Shown here: positions 1 to 6,474 of the stretch, piece by piece
How the letters are laid out: each line of letters begins with the position of its first letter
Position numbering within the stretch: the first letter of the stretch is position 1
Source of the DNA: Candidatus Bathyarchaeota archaeon
GTDB taxonomy: Archaea; Thermoproteota; Bathyarchaeia; RBG-16-48-13; JAGMEO01
Direction: 5' to 3'
Assembly: GCA_030602965.1 (NCBI GenBank)
Contig: JAUVYS010000055.1
Location: 1 to 7,664, forward strand
Length of the DNA stretch: 7,664 nucleotides
The notes under the pieces: model-generated
What the model was told of the DNA's origin: nothing
Database searches by the model: none
The model's input: the letters and a program-made list of their open reading frames with translations, nothing else
Program-made: the position numbers and the translations under genes

Positions 1-370
1 GCCGTAACTTAACATTCAAACTCCTTATTCCTCCTCCAACAGGCGTTGTTAAGGGCCCTTTTATCGCCACGATGTAATGTCTGATCGCTTTAACTATGTC
101 TTCTGGGAGCCACTCACCAATACTGCGATAGGCTTCTTCCCCTGCAGGTATAATAAACCACACAATCTTCATGTGACCACCATACGCCTTTTCTACAGCA
201 TGGTTCAACACGTTCTTCATAACTTTTACAACATCAGGTCCTATTCCATCGCCATTAATCACAGGTATAATTGTTTTATCAGGTACACTGAGACTTCCTT
301 TTTTAGTCACGATTCGCTCTCCTTCTTCTGGAGGAGTTAAGAAATCAAATTTTGGTTCAGATTGGTTCAT
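1..370 (-). CDS. icd: NADP-dependent isocitrate dehydrogenase, N-terminal part (runs off left edge)
   Basis: Oxidatively decarboxylates isocitrate to 2-oxoglutarate with NADP+ in the TCA cycle, in the cytoplasm. The first 123 codons are visible and the rest lies beyond base 1. After a variable leader of about 30 residues comes GDGIGPDV (about 41-48), typical of the isocitrate/isopropylmalate dehydrogenase family. The substrate-site segment KGPLTTPVGGGIRSLNVKLR follows at about 104-123. With an offset of 4 from E. coli Icd numbering, K104, T108, T109, S117, N119 and R123 match the substrate-binding residues, including the serine phosphorylated by AceK in E. coli. This segment separates it from isopropylmalate and homoisocitrate dehydrogenases. 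The ATG is chosen because GGAG lies 8 nt upstream (379-382). The gene is divergent from the HDAC-family gene and shares a roughly 100-nt promoter region. No frame disruption is seen. Confidence 0.93.
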   Translation of the reverse strand, partial: MNQSEPKFDFLTPPEEGERIVTKKGSLSVPDKTIIPVINGDGIGPDVVKVMKNVLNHAVEKAYGGHMKIVWFIIPAGEEAYRSIGEWLPEDIVKAIRHYIVAIKGPLTTPVGGGIRSLNVKLR

Positions 371-378
371 CGCTGTTT

Positions 379-382
379 CTCC
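379..382 (-). promoter_or_regulatory. Ribosome binding site of icd
   Basis: GGAG on the minus strand with an 8-nt spacer to the ATG at 370. It is the clearest Shine-Dalgarno match near this start and supports the chosen initiation codon. Confidence 0.6.
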
Positions 383-418
383 AAGATTCATTTCAAGATT
401 TAAACTAACATTTCTATC

Positions 419-433
419 TAATTATAAACTAAT
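419..433. promoter_or_regulatory. TATA-like element between divergent icd and HDAC-family genes
   Basis: An AT-rich core reads as TTATAAAC on the plus strand (about 422-429) and as TTTATAAT on the minus strand. On the plus strand a start about 26 nt downstream (about 452) would give a 20-nt leader for the gene at 472. On the minus strand it would give a start near 398 and a leader of about 28 nt that keeps the icd GGAG site. The assignment rests only on spacing and base composition. An 8-bp direct repeat TAAACTAA occurs at 401-408 and 425-432. Confidence 0.4.
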
Positions 434-471
434 ATGATTCTGTTGTAATCAAAATATCCAAGTGGAATTTC

Positions 472-1539
472 TTGAAGCTTGGACTAAGCTATCACAAAAA
501 ATTTAAGCAATTCGATCTAGGTCCTGGACATCCTTTCCGAGGCGACCGCTTTGCTAAGGCCATGAACTTCTTCATAAAAAAGAGTTTTCTCAACCTCCCA
601 AACTTAGTCCTCTTAGATGTAGAACCTGCCCTAAAGAAGGATCTACTTAGGGCTCATAGCAGGGAACATGTGGATTTAATTTCACGTCTTGCTGAGAAGA
701 ACCTCCGTTACGACGCTGACACCCCTGTATCAACTTCGATGGTTGAGGGCGTACTGTGGATCATTGGAGGAGCCTTGAAAGCGGGAAAAGCGATCTTCGA
801 AGGTGAGATCGATAGGGCGATAGCCTTGGGTTGTGGTCTACACCACGCAGGAAGAGACTATGGGGGAGGCTTCTGTGTCTTCAATGACATTGCAGTGCTG
901 ATCGAGTATCTTCGCGAGGAACATGGTGTGAAACGCTTCTTGATTCTGGACTATGATGTGCACTTCGGAAATGGAACCAGCGACATATATTACGCTGACC
1001 CAAACGTTCTCTTTATCTCACTGCATCAAGACCCTAGAACAATCTATCCTGGAACAGGCTTCACTGACGAGATTGGAAGCGGAGAGGGATTGGGTTGCAA
1101 CATTAATGTGCCGCTTCCACTATTGACCTCAGGGGAAACGTACCTTCATGTCTTGAATGAAATATTCAAACCCGTAGCATCTGAATTTAGACCTGAAATA
1201 ATTCTAGCCAATGGAGGAAGCGACGCCCACTTCGCTGATGGCCTGGGAAGCCTAGGATTGACTTACAAGGACTTCCACAGCATCTCAAGAACCATATCTG
1301 AGGTTTCAAACAGGGTGTGCAGAGGTCGAATGATCCTGATGATTGGAAGCGGATATAACCTAGAAAATCTACCCGCGTGCTGGTACGCTCTCGCTGCTGG
1401 GGTTTCTGGCATCGAAGACATTGATTTAAAGGAACAGCAAAGACCCCCTCAAGAACCAGCGGTCGTACATCAAAGAGTCAAGGATATGATAAAGAGTTTG
1501 AAGAATCTATTGAATGATGAATGGACGTGCTTTGGTTAG
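472..1539 (+). CDS. Histone deacetylase superfamily (AcuC/HDLP-like) zinc-dependent deacetylase
   Basis: A cytoplasmic Zn hydrolase of the arginase/deacetylase fold, expected to remove acetyl or other acyl groups from lysine, polyamine or a similar amine. The substrate cannot be told from sequence. All catalytic landmarks are present: the His pair H124-H125 in GLHHAGRDYGGG, the metal/charge-relay set D160, D162 and H164 in DYDVHFGNGT, the second zinc Asp D251 in NGGSDAHFADGLG, and the transition-state Tyr Y295 in GSGYNLEN. The substrate-loop motif SLHQDPRTIYPGTG is at 183-196. Its 355 aa fit prokaryotic AcuC/HDLP-type enzymes. The start is TTG, because no in-frame ATG occurs before residue 31 and the N-terminal SYH...GPGHP block typical of the family would otherwise be lost. 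GTGGA lies just upstream. In archaea such enzymes have been linked to Alba or acetyl-CoA synthetase deacetylation, but neither is adjacent here. The next gene downstream is another amide-bond hydrolase. Confidence 0.9.
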   Translation: MKLGLSYHKKFKQFDLGPGHPFRGDRFAKAMNFFIKKSFLNLPNLVLLDVEPALKKDLLRAHSREHVDLISRLAEKNLRYDADTPVSTSMVEGVLWIIGGALKAGKAIFEGEIDRAIALGCGLHHAGRDYGGGFCVFNDIAVLIEYLREEHGVKRFLILDYDVHFGNGTSDIYYADPNVLFISLHQDPRTIYPGTGFTDEIGSGEGLGCNINVPLPLLTSGETYLHVLNEIFKPVASEFRPEIILANGGSDAHFADGLGSLGLTYKDFHSISRTISEVSNRVCRGRMILMIGSGYNLENLPACWYALAAGVSGIEDIDLKEQQRPPQEPAVVHQRVKDMIKSLKNLLNDEWTCFG

Positions 1540-1553
1540 AATAGATAGCGATA

Positions 1554-1564
1554 TTTTCGTTTTT
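1554..1564 (+). terminator. Oligo-T terminator after the HDAC-family gene
   Basis: A T4-CG-T5 tract begins 15 nt after the TAG stop at 1537-1539. T-rich stretches of this kind terminate archaeal transcription without a hairpin. The tract is short, so readthrough into the downstream M20 gene is possible. Confidence 0.35.
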
Positions 1565-1633
1565 AGGCAAAAAGTTAAGTTTTGTAACACGTATGCCTAA
1601 TACAGTTATTTGTACGAAATGGAATGAAAAAAA

Positions 1634-2947
1634 TTGATTGATGATAGAGAAATCATGAATGAGATCACATCTCTTCTCACGGATCTGATAAAGATCGATA
1701 CCAGTAATCCTCCTGGCAACGAAACAAAAGCCGCTGAATTTCTCTCTGATTATTTATCGAAGGAAGGTTTTGAATCCGAAATTTTAGAGTCATCTAAAGG
1801 AAGAGGAAGTATAATCACAAAATATACGGGAGAAGGTAAAAAATCGCTGATGCTTCTCTCTCACCTTGATGTGGTTCCAGCAGCACAACAGAAAGGATGG
1901 AGCGTAGACCCATTTTCCGGCGTTGTGAAAGACGGCTTCGTCTGGGGAAGAGGTGCTTTGGACTGTAAAAGCTTGGTTGCAATGGAAGCTCTCACATTTG
2001 TTTATCTCAAGAGAGAAGGTTTCAAACCAAGGGGCAACCTCATATTCACGTCTGTGGCTGACGAAGAGAAGGGAGGAGGTTTAGGAGCTAAATGGCTTGT
2101 AGATAAGCATCCCGATAAACTTCGTGTAGACCTGCTGATCAATGAGGGTGGAGGTGAGGCGCTTCCAATCTATGGCAGAAATCATTACTTGGTTCAGGTC
2201 GCAGAGAAAGGCGTCTTCTGGACGCGTCTTCGAACGAAAGGAACTACGGGTCACGCTTCGAGACCATGGCTTGGAGACAATGCTCTGCACAAGATGTCTG
2301 GTTTTATTGATAAACTAGGAAAATATAAGCCGCCTAAAAAAGCACTAGACGTTGTACAAGCCTTTGTTTCAAGAGTTGATGACGGAAACATGAGCGCAGA
2401 TCCAGGGGCTCTCTTATCTCGTGCTGAGAAAATGGATGAGACAGTGTTTGAGATAGTGAAGGCCATGCTACGTATGACTATAGTGCCAACAATGATGAAG
2501 GCCGGTGTTAAAGAAAACATAATTCCAGATGAATGTGAGGCGGTTGTGGACTGTCGTCTTCTTCCAGGGCAAGACTTCAAATATCTAAAAGAACAGTTCA
2601 AGAAAGCACTTGGAAGTCTTGAAGGACTTGAGATTGAGCCGATCCAAAGGGATCCTGGAACCATTTCCCCTTACGAAACCGAACTCTTCCAAGTCATTGA
2701 AGAACTTGCATCTGAAGCAGATCCAGGCGCAAGATGTGTTCCATTCATGGCTCTTGGAGGAACTGACAGCCGCTTCTTCCGAGAGACGTTTGGAACAATT
2801 GCTTATGGCTTTCAGCCTTTGAAGATGGATCTTCCCCTTGACATCTTTATGAAACTAGCTCATGGAGTAGATGAGAGGATCAGCCAAGACAATTTAATCT
2901 ACGGAACCAAGTTCTTGGTTAACCTTGTGAAGAAGATATTGGGATGA
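1634..2947 (+). CDS. M20 family metallopeptidase/deacylase (ArgE/DapE/CPG2-like)
   Basis: A di-zinc amidohydrolase of the M20 clan, expected to cleave a peptide or N-acyl amino acid in the cytoplasm. The specific substrate is not evident. Metal and catalytic motifs are complete: H77 and D79 in SHLDVVP, D110 in GRGALDCK, the catalytic base E144 with metal ligand E145 in ADEEKGG, E171 in NEGGGE, and the C-terminal metal His H410 in LAHGVDERI. H207 in GTTGHASRP, within the lid/dimerisation domain (about 187-300), is the usual substrate-contacting His. Its 437 aa match long M20 proteins of the ArgE/DapE-like group rather than short true ArgE. The start is TTG at 1634 after an in-frame TGA at 1625, with GGAATGA a few nt upstream. 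An ATG at 1655 (residue 8) is a plausible alternative. It follows the deacetylase gene by 94 nt on the same strand. The pairing suggests processing of acylated compounds, but that is inference. Confidence 0.9.
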   Translation: MIDDREIMNEITSLLTDLIKIDTSNPPGNETKAAEFLSDYLSKEGFESEILESSKGRGSIITKYTGEGKKSLMLLSHLDVVPAAQQKGWSVDPFSGVVKDGFVWGRGALDCKSLVAMEALTFVYLKREGFKPRGNLIFTSVADEEKGGGLGAKWLVDKHPDKLRVDLLINEGGGEALPIYGRNHYLVQVAEKGVFWTRLRTKGTTGHASRPWLGDNALHKMSGFIDKLGKYKPPKKALDVVQAFVSRVDDGNMSADPGALLSRAEKMDETVFEIVKAMLRMTIVPTMMKAGVKENIIPDECEAVVDCRLLPGQDFKYLKEQFKKALGSLEGLEIEPIQRDPGTISPYETELFQVIEELASEADPGARCVPFMALGGTDSRFFRETFGTIAYGFQPLKMDLPLDIFMKLAHGVDERISQDNLIYGTKFLVNLVKKILG

Positions 2948-3019
2948 ATAATATGCAAAGCATCATTTCTTCTAGCTGTAATATTCCTGAAATTAATTTA
3001 AAGATTTCAAGAAAGGAAA

Positions 3020-3036
3020 AAACACTTTTATATGAA
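3020..3036 (+). promoter_or_regulatory. Candidate archaeal promoter of the small membrane protein gene
   Basis: A TATA-like core TTTTATATG (3026-3034) is preceded by a purine-rich run, GAAAGGAAAAAA at 3011-3022, that could act as a BRE. The predicted transcription start near 3056 would leave a leader of about 53 nt before the ATG at 3109. The call is based on motif and spacing only. Confidence 0.4.
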
Positions 3037-3108
3037 TTCCAAGTGGTTCCTTTTATTATCGAACGATATTGTGATGATAACCATTAGCATAAAGGTTGGA
3101 ATCCGAGA

Positions 3109-3339
3109 ATGAAGGACGTTGAAAAACACATTAAAACTGGACTAAAAATAATTGAGTTCCTGATTGTTGGAAACATTTCTTTTAACATCGCATCAACAGT
3201 TTACGAAATATTCTTTGCAATCAGTTTTGACGCAGTCATACGCCTGATAGCAGGTATGGCAAAATGGGCCGCATTTTTCCTTTGCCTATATCTATATTAC
3301 AAATATGTAAAAAAGAGACTTAAGATCAAATTAACCTAG
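3109..3339 (+). CDS. Small two-helix membrane protein of unknown function
   Basis: The function is not recognised. The 76-aa product has a short basic N-terminus (K2, K6, K9, K13), a long hydrophobic stretch at about 14-40, a brief SFDA turn, a second hydrophobic stretch at about 43-66 rich in aromatic residues (WAAFFLCLYLYYKY), and a basic tail KKRLKIK. By the positive-inside rule both ends should face the cytoplasm, giving a helical hairpin in the membrane. There is no signal-peptide cleavage motif and no catalytic motif. The ATG is preceded by GGTTGGA (3094-3100) at 8 nt, and a TATA-like promoter lies further upstream, so it is probably transcribed independently of the M20 gene. It converges on the PHP gene with a 20-nt gap. 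The coding status is likely but not certain, given its size and lack of a known family. Confidence 0.6.
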   Translation: MKDVEKHIKTGLKIIEFLIVGNISFNIASTVYEIFFAISFDAVIRLIAGMAKWAAFFLCLYLYYKYVKKRLKIKLT

Positions 3340-3359
3340 TCAAATGGAACTTATGATTT

Positions 3360-4112
3360 TTAATCGCTGTAATACTTGAATTTTGGTTTTGCTTTGTTTT
3401 TCTTGTCTAGGAACTTCTTCACTGCTTGAGTTGATAAATTCAAAATATTATCCTTAGGAATAATTTCTCTCATATTCAAGCGATCAATAATAGAATCATC
3501 ACCAATTTCACTTGCGATGTGAGCATCGGTTGAAATCAACATTTTCACATCATGTTTGTGTGCTTGTTTTATCATGGTCTTTGTTTGTTCAATCACTTCT
3601 TTCGAGTGTGCAAACCTCGTTAGACGAGAACAGTTTATCTCGAGTGCAATGTCGTATTCACTTGCTTTTTTCACAATTTTCTCAATGTCAACTGGAAAAT
3701 AATACATGTCGCAAGGATGACTTATTGCGTGAACGTAAGGACTTTTCATGGCTCCAAGAATGGATTGAGTATTATATTCAATCGATTTGCCTGTATAACT
3801 TGTAAGTTTATGAAGACCAGCAAAAACAATGGTTTGCGTGCTCAAGAGTTCCTTGGGTAAATCCAATAATCCATTGTTGTCTAAGATGTTTGCTTCGCAT
3901 CCCATCAAGACTTCGACACCAAAAATCTTCCTTGGTACACGGTTAGTAACATAGAAGTATGGTTTCTTAGGGCCACCTAAAATAGCTGGGCCATGATCTG
4001 TAATTCCAATCATCTCTAAACCTTTTTCTTGAGCGGCTTTAGCCAACTCATAAACAGTGTTAAATGCGTGTCCACTTGCAATGGAGTGAATGTGTAGGTC
4101 TATTTTAAGCAT
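3360..4112 (-). CDS. PHP-domain phosphatase, YcdX-like
   Basis: A cytoplasmic metal-dependent phosphoesterase of the PHP superfamily. Numbered from this start, the nine ligands of the trinuclear metal site described for E. coli YcdX are all found: H7 and H9 in DLHIHS, H15, H40 in TDHG, E73 in GCEAN, H101 in GLHK, H132 in ISHPCD, and D196 and H198 in TDAH. The first six fall at exactly the E. coli positions. The 250-aa length also fits (YcdX has about 245). This agreement is why I choose ATG 4112 over the in-frame ATG at 4130, which would add MRRCNN. GAGAAG lies 10 nt before the chosen ATG. If 4130 is used, the message would be near-leaderless from a TTTAGATA-like box around 4165. It is the last gene of a minus-strand run, 145 nt after ptsI. 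A role in PTS metabolism is not evident. The substrate is unknown; the family includes phosphatases and histidinol-phosphatase relatives. Confidence 0.88.
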   Translation of the reverse strand: MLKIDLHIHSIASGHAFNTVYELAKAAQEKGLEMIGITDHGPAILGGPKKPYFYVTNRVPRKIFGVEVLMGCEANILDNNGLLDLPKELLSTQTIVFAGLHKLTSYTGKSIEYNTQSILGAMKSPYVHAISHPCDMYYFPVDIEKIVKKASEYDIALEINCSRLTRFAHSKEVIEQTKTMIKQAHKHDVKMLISTDAHIASEIGDDSIIDRLNMREIIPKDNILNLSTQAVKKFLDKKNKAKPKFKYYSD

Positions 4113-4203
4113 GTTATTACATCTTCTCATGTTAGTTTGATGTGAAAATCGAGATATTCCTGCTTTATCTAAAGATCTTTTGGGTTCCTAGCATCCTGAA
4201 CTT

Positions 4204-4213
4204 GAATATATTA
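4204..4213 (-). promoter_or_regulatory. Candidate TATA box upstream of the PHP phosphatase gene
   Basis: TAATATATTC on the minus strand lies in the 145-nt gap between ptsI and the PHP gene. It would place a transcription start near 4183 and a leader of about 70 nt. Two other AT-rich boxes compete, CTATATATTGG at 4245-4255 and TTTAGATA near 4165, so which one is used cannot be settled by eye. Confidence 0.25.
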
Positions 4214-4257
4214 GATTACTAAGATTTGTTTAATATGAATAAAACCAATATATAGTC

Positions 4258-5973
4258 TCATTTTATTTTAGTCAAAAATTTCCTTGAGAGTTTGTACACA
4301 TCATTAGTTGTTGACGCGTTCAATGCTTCCTTAGCTAGCTCTCTTGCATCACTGATCTTAACTGATCTAATAATCTTCTTCACTTCTGGTATTGACATGG
4401 GGCTCATACTGAACTCATCTAATCCTAACCCTAAAAGTATTGGAGTTGAGATTGGTTTTCCGGCCATCTCTCCACACATTCCAGTCCATATACCTTTTGA
4501 GTGGGCTGCGTCAATCACATTTTTTATTAAATGGAGAACAGCAGGATGTAGCTCGTTAAAAAGATAAGTAATCCTTTCATTCGTTCTATCCACTGCTAAA
4601 GTGTATTGTGTTAGATCGTTTGTGCCGATGCTGAAGAAGTCAACTTCTCTGGCAAATGAATTTGCTATTATAGCGGCTGATGGCACTTCGACCATTATGC
4701 CTACTTCAATATCTTCTTTGAAGGGGATCTTCTCTTCTTTTAATTCCTTTTGTACTTCTGCAATGATCTTTTTTGATTTTCGTACTTCCTCGACGCTTGA
4801 TATCATTGGAAACATTATCTTTAGATTACCATACTGACTGGCTCTCAAGATTGCCCTGAGTTGTGTTTTGAATATGTCTGTTCTGTCGAGGCTTATCCTT
4901 ATGGCTCTCCATCCTAAAAATGGATTCAACTCTTTTGGCATATCCAAGTAAGATGGTGGTTTATCTCCACCAATATCTAAGGTCCTAACGATTACTGGTC
5001 TTTCTCCCATCTTCATAGCTATTGTCTTGTACGCTTTGAACTGTTCTTCTTCTGTTGGCAGGGAACGTCGCCCCTGATACAAGAATTCTGTTCTTAGGAG
5101 ACCAACTCCTTCAGCGCCATTCGCTAACGCGTTTGCGACTTCGTCAGGACTACCTAGATTAGCCGCGATCTCGATTCTACGATCATCAAGTGTTACTGCT
5201 GGTAAATCTTTCAGTTTTTCAAGTTCTTTTCTGCGGTGCTCTAATTCCAGCATTTGATTTTCGTATCGGTTGATTGTTTCTTGATCGGGCTTAATAATTA
5301 CAGTTCCACATCCCCCATCAACAATAACCAAGTCACCAGTTTCCACTTTCTTTGTCACGTCTCCTAAGCCCACGACTGCGGGGATTCCATATTCTCGTGC
5401 GATGATGGTAACGTGAGAAGTGACGCCACCCGTGTTCGTGGCAAAACCAATTACCTTGGACTTATCTATGTTGATGGTGTCAGAAGGTGTGAGACCGTCA
5501 GCTATCACAATTGTTTTTTCATCAAGATCAGTTAAAGATTTGAATTCACGTCCAAGTAAATTCTTGATCAGTCTTTCTCCTACATCTTGAACATCTATAG
5601 CCCGCTCCTTCATGTATTGGTCTTCCATCCGCTCAAACATTGCAATGAATTTTTTCACAACCTCATCCACAGCTGCTTCAGCGTTTAATCTGGATCTGAT
5701 TTTATTCTTCGCTTCAGTTATTAGGGCTGGATCCTGCAACATTAGCATGTGTGCTTCAAAAATTTTCGCTTCTTTCTCCCCAATCTTCTTAACTGCTTCA
5801 TCTTGAAGCTTATCGAGTTCTTCTTTAGATTTCTCGATGACATAGTCGAGCCTTTTTAGCTCAGCTTCAACTTCTTTTTCATCAATTGTTCGACGTTCAA
5901 ATTTCAATTCCTTCTCATACACGAAGGCTTTTCCTATGGCAATGTTTGGAGACGCTCCAACCCCTTTCAACAT
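4258..5973 (-). CDS. ptsI: PTS enzyme I (phosphoenolpyruvate-protein phosphotransferase)
   Basis: A soluble enzyme that takes the phosphoryl group from PEP onto a histidine and passes it to HPr. Its 571 aa match bacterial EI (about 570-575). The HPr-binding helical region spans roughly 30-140, the swivelling phospho-His domain about 150-225, and the PEP-binding barrel about 250-540. The active His is H187 in GGVTSHVTIIAR. With a constant offset of 2 from E. coli EI, the PEP/Mg residues are R294, R330, R356, E429, N452, D453, R463 and C500. The signature blocks RTLDIGGDK, FFSIGTNDLTQYTLAVDR and LGLDEFSMSP exclude PEP synthase and PPDK. Two departures from the usual motifs are V188 after the active His and K506 where CGEMAGD normally has Asp. 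The start is ATG with AAGGAG at 5985-5990 (11-nt spacer). It follows acyP and HPr on the same strand, each apparently with its own promoter region. No EII is visible. Confidence 0.96.
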   Translation of the reverse strand: MLKGVGASPNIAIGKAFVYEKELKFERRTIDEKEVEAELKRLDYVIEKSKEELDKLQDEAVKKIGEKEAKIFEAHMLMLQDPALITEAKNKIRSRLNAEAAVDEVVKKFIAMFERMEDQYMKERAIDVQDVGERLIKNLLGREFKSLTDLDEKTIVIADGLTPSDTINIDKSKVIGFATNTGGVTSHVTIIAREYGIPAVVGLGDVTKKVETGDLVIVDGGCGTVIIKPDQETINRYENQMLELEHRRKELEKLKDLPAVTLDDRRIEIAANLGSPDEVANALANGAEGVGLLRTEFLYQGRRSLPTEEEQFKAYKTIAMKMGERPVIVRTLDIGGDKPPSYLDMPKELNPFLGWRAIRISLDRTDIFKTQLRAILRASQYGNLKIMFPMISSVEEVRKSKKIIAEVQKELKEEKIPFKEDIEVGIMVEVPSAAIIANSFAREVDFFSIGTNDLTQYTLAVDRTNERITYLFNELHPAVLHLIKNVIDAAHSKGIWTGMCGEMAGKPISTPILLGLGLDEFSMSPMSIPEVKKIIRSVKISDARELAKEALNASTTNDVYKLSRKFLTKIK

Positions 5974-5984
5974 ATTAATGGTTG

Positions 5985-5990
5985 CTCCTT
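5985..5990 (-). promoter_or_regulatory. Ribosome binding site of ptsI
   Basis: AAGGAG on the minus strand is the strongest Shine-Dalgarno match in the window, though its spacer to the ATG at 5973 is rather long at 11 nt. It supports the chosen start. Confidence 0.55.
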
Positions 5991-6000
5991 GTCAGAACTT

Positions 6001-6033
6001 TAATTTATATCAATAGAATATGACCTTTTAAAA
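6001..6033 (-). promoter_or_regulatory. Candidate ptsI promoter with two TATA-like boxes
   Basis: On the minus strand the 107-nt acyP-ptsI gap contains CTTTTAAAAG (6024-6033, a perfect 10-bp palindrome) and then ATATAAATTA (6001-6010). The upstream box predicts a start near 6003 and a leader of about 30 nt that retains the AAGGAG site. The downstream box predicts a start near 5980, inside the Shine-Dalgarno region, giving an almost leaderless message. Confidence 0.4.
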
Positions 6034-6080
6034 GAGTTTTTAACCAAAATTCTCTCTGAGAAACTGAGTTGAAGTGCTTT

Positions 6081-6389
6081 TTATAGGATGATTGAGTCAT
6101 TATGCAGTCTAATTTTGAAATCGTCAAACGCATTACTATATTCTTCTTCAATTATGTCCATGTTTGTTACCTTAGAGAACGAGGGCCCTTTTCTGAGATG
6201 TCTCATGAGTTCATTGACTGCCCTTTCACTTCCTTCAATTAGAATCTCTACTCTTCCATCTGGTAGGTTTTTCACAAAGCCTCTTAGGTTTAATGCCTTC
6301 GCCTGACCGTATGTAAAGAAGCGGAAGCCAACGCCTTGAACGTTTCCACTAATAAATATGTGCTTCCTACATTTGTCTTGTTCTACCAT
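6081..6389 (-). CDS. acyP: Acylphosphatase
   Basis: A small cytoplasmic hydrolase that cleaves carboxyl-phosphate bonds, as in acetyl phosphate or 1,3-bisphosphoglycerate, to acid and phosphate. The 102-aa product has the phosphate-binding loop GNVQGVGFR with catalytic R23, and the second active-site residue N41 in GFVKNLPDGRVEI; both are at the same numbers as in vertebrate acylphosphatase. The final FKIR strand of the ferredoxin-like fold is present near residue 90. The ATG is preceded by GAGGTC (6401-6406) at 11 nt, and just beyond that by a perfect inverted repeat. The gene sits between HPr and ptsI on the same strand. HPr and EI carry phosphohistidine rather than an acyl phosphate, so a direct role on the relay is not expected. 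The co-location may be incidental. Confidence 0.95.
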   Translation of the reverse strand: MVEQDKCRKHIFISGNVQGVGFRFFTYGQAKALNLRGFVKNLPDGRVEILIEGSERAVNELMRHLRKGPSFSKVTNMDIIEEEYSNAFDDFKIRLHNDSIIL

Positions 6390-6409
6390 AATGCTTCTTT
6401 GACCTCACA

Positions 6410-6429
6410 TTGATCGTTTTAACGATCAA
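6410..6429. promoter_or_regulatory. Perfect inverted repeat upstream of acyP (candidate operator or leader hairpin)
   Basis: Arms TTGATCGTT and AACGATCAA are separated by 2 nt. The repeat ends 20 nt before the acyP start codon and 3 nt upstream of its Shine-Dalgarno site (6401-6406). In RNA it could fold as a 7-bp stem with a 6-nt loop. No T-run follows on either strand, which argues against a simple terminator for HPr. Confidence 0.5.
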
Positions 6430-6463
6430 ATGAAACAGAACGGTTTGATAATTCTTCGGTACG

Positions 6464-6474
6464 CATTTAAAATA
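6464..6474 (-). promoter_or_regulatory. Candidate TATA box for acyP
   Basis: TATTTTAAATG on the minus strand begins directly after the HPr stop codon. It predicts a start near 6443, so the inverted repeat at 6410-6429 would lie within the leader. Weak evidence based on spacing and composition. Confidence 0.3.

Noticed and set aside
77..340. Plus-strand open frame of 87 codons at the left edge
   Set aside because: It is antisense to icd, whose minus-strand frame contains unmistakable isocitrate dehydrogenase motifs; the plus-strand product shows no family features.
1563..1600. Inverted repeat TTAGGCA...TGCCTAA with a 24-nt spacer between the deacetylase and M20 genes
   Set aside because: Only 7-bp arms with a long AT-rich spacer; too weak to separate from chance without conservation data.
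2081..2822. Two minus-strand frames and one plus-strand frame inside the M20 gene
   Set aside because: They are shadows of the M20 coding sequence, whose catalytic motifs run uninterrupted through this region.
3512..3805. Plus-strand 97-codon frame opposite the PHP gene
   Set aside because: The opposite strand encodes a PHP phosphatase with all nine metal ligands; this frame lacks a recognisable domain.
4292..5806. Plus-strand frames opposite ptsI
   Set aside because: They are antisense to a full-length EI with all conserved blocks.
6046..6058. Small hairpin (TTCTC/GAGAA) downstream of acyP
   Set aside because: The stem is only 5 bp with a 3-nt loop and only a T4 run follows; not convincing as a terminator.
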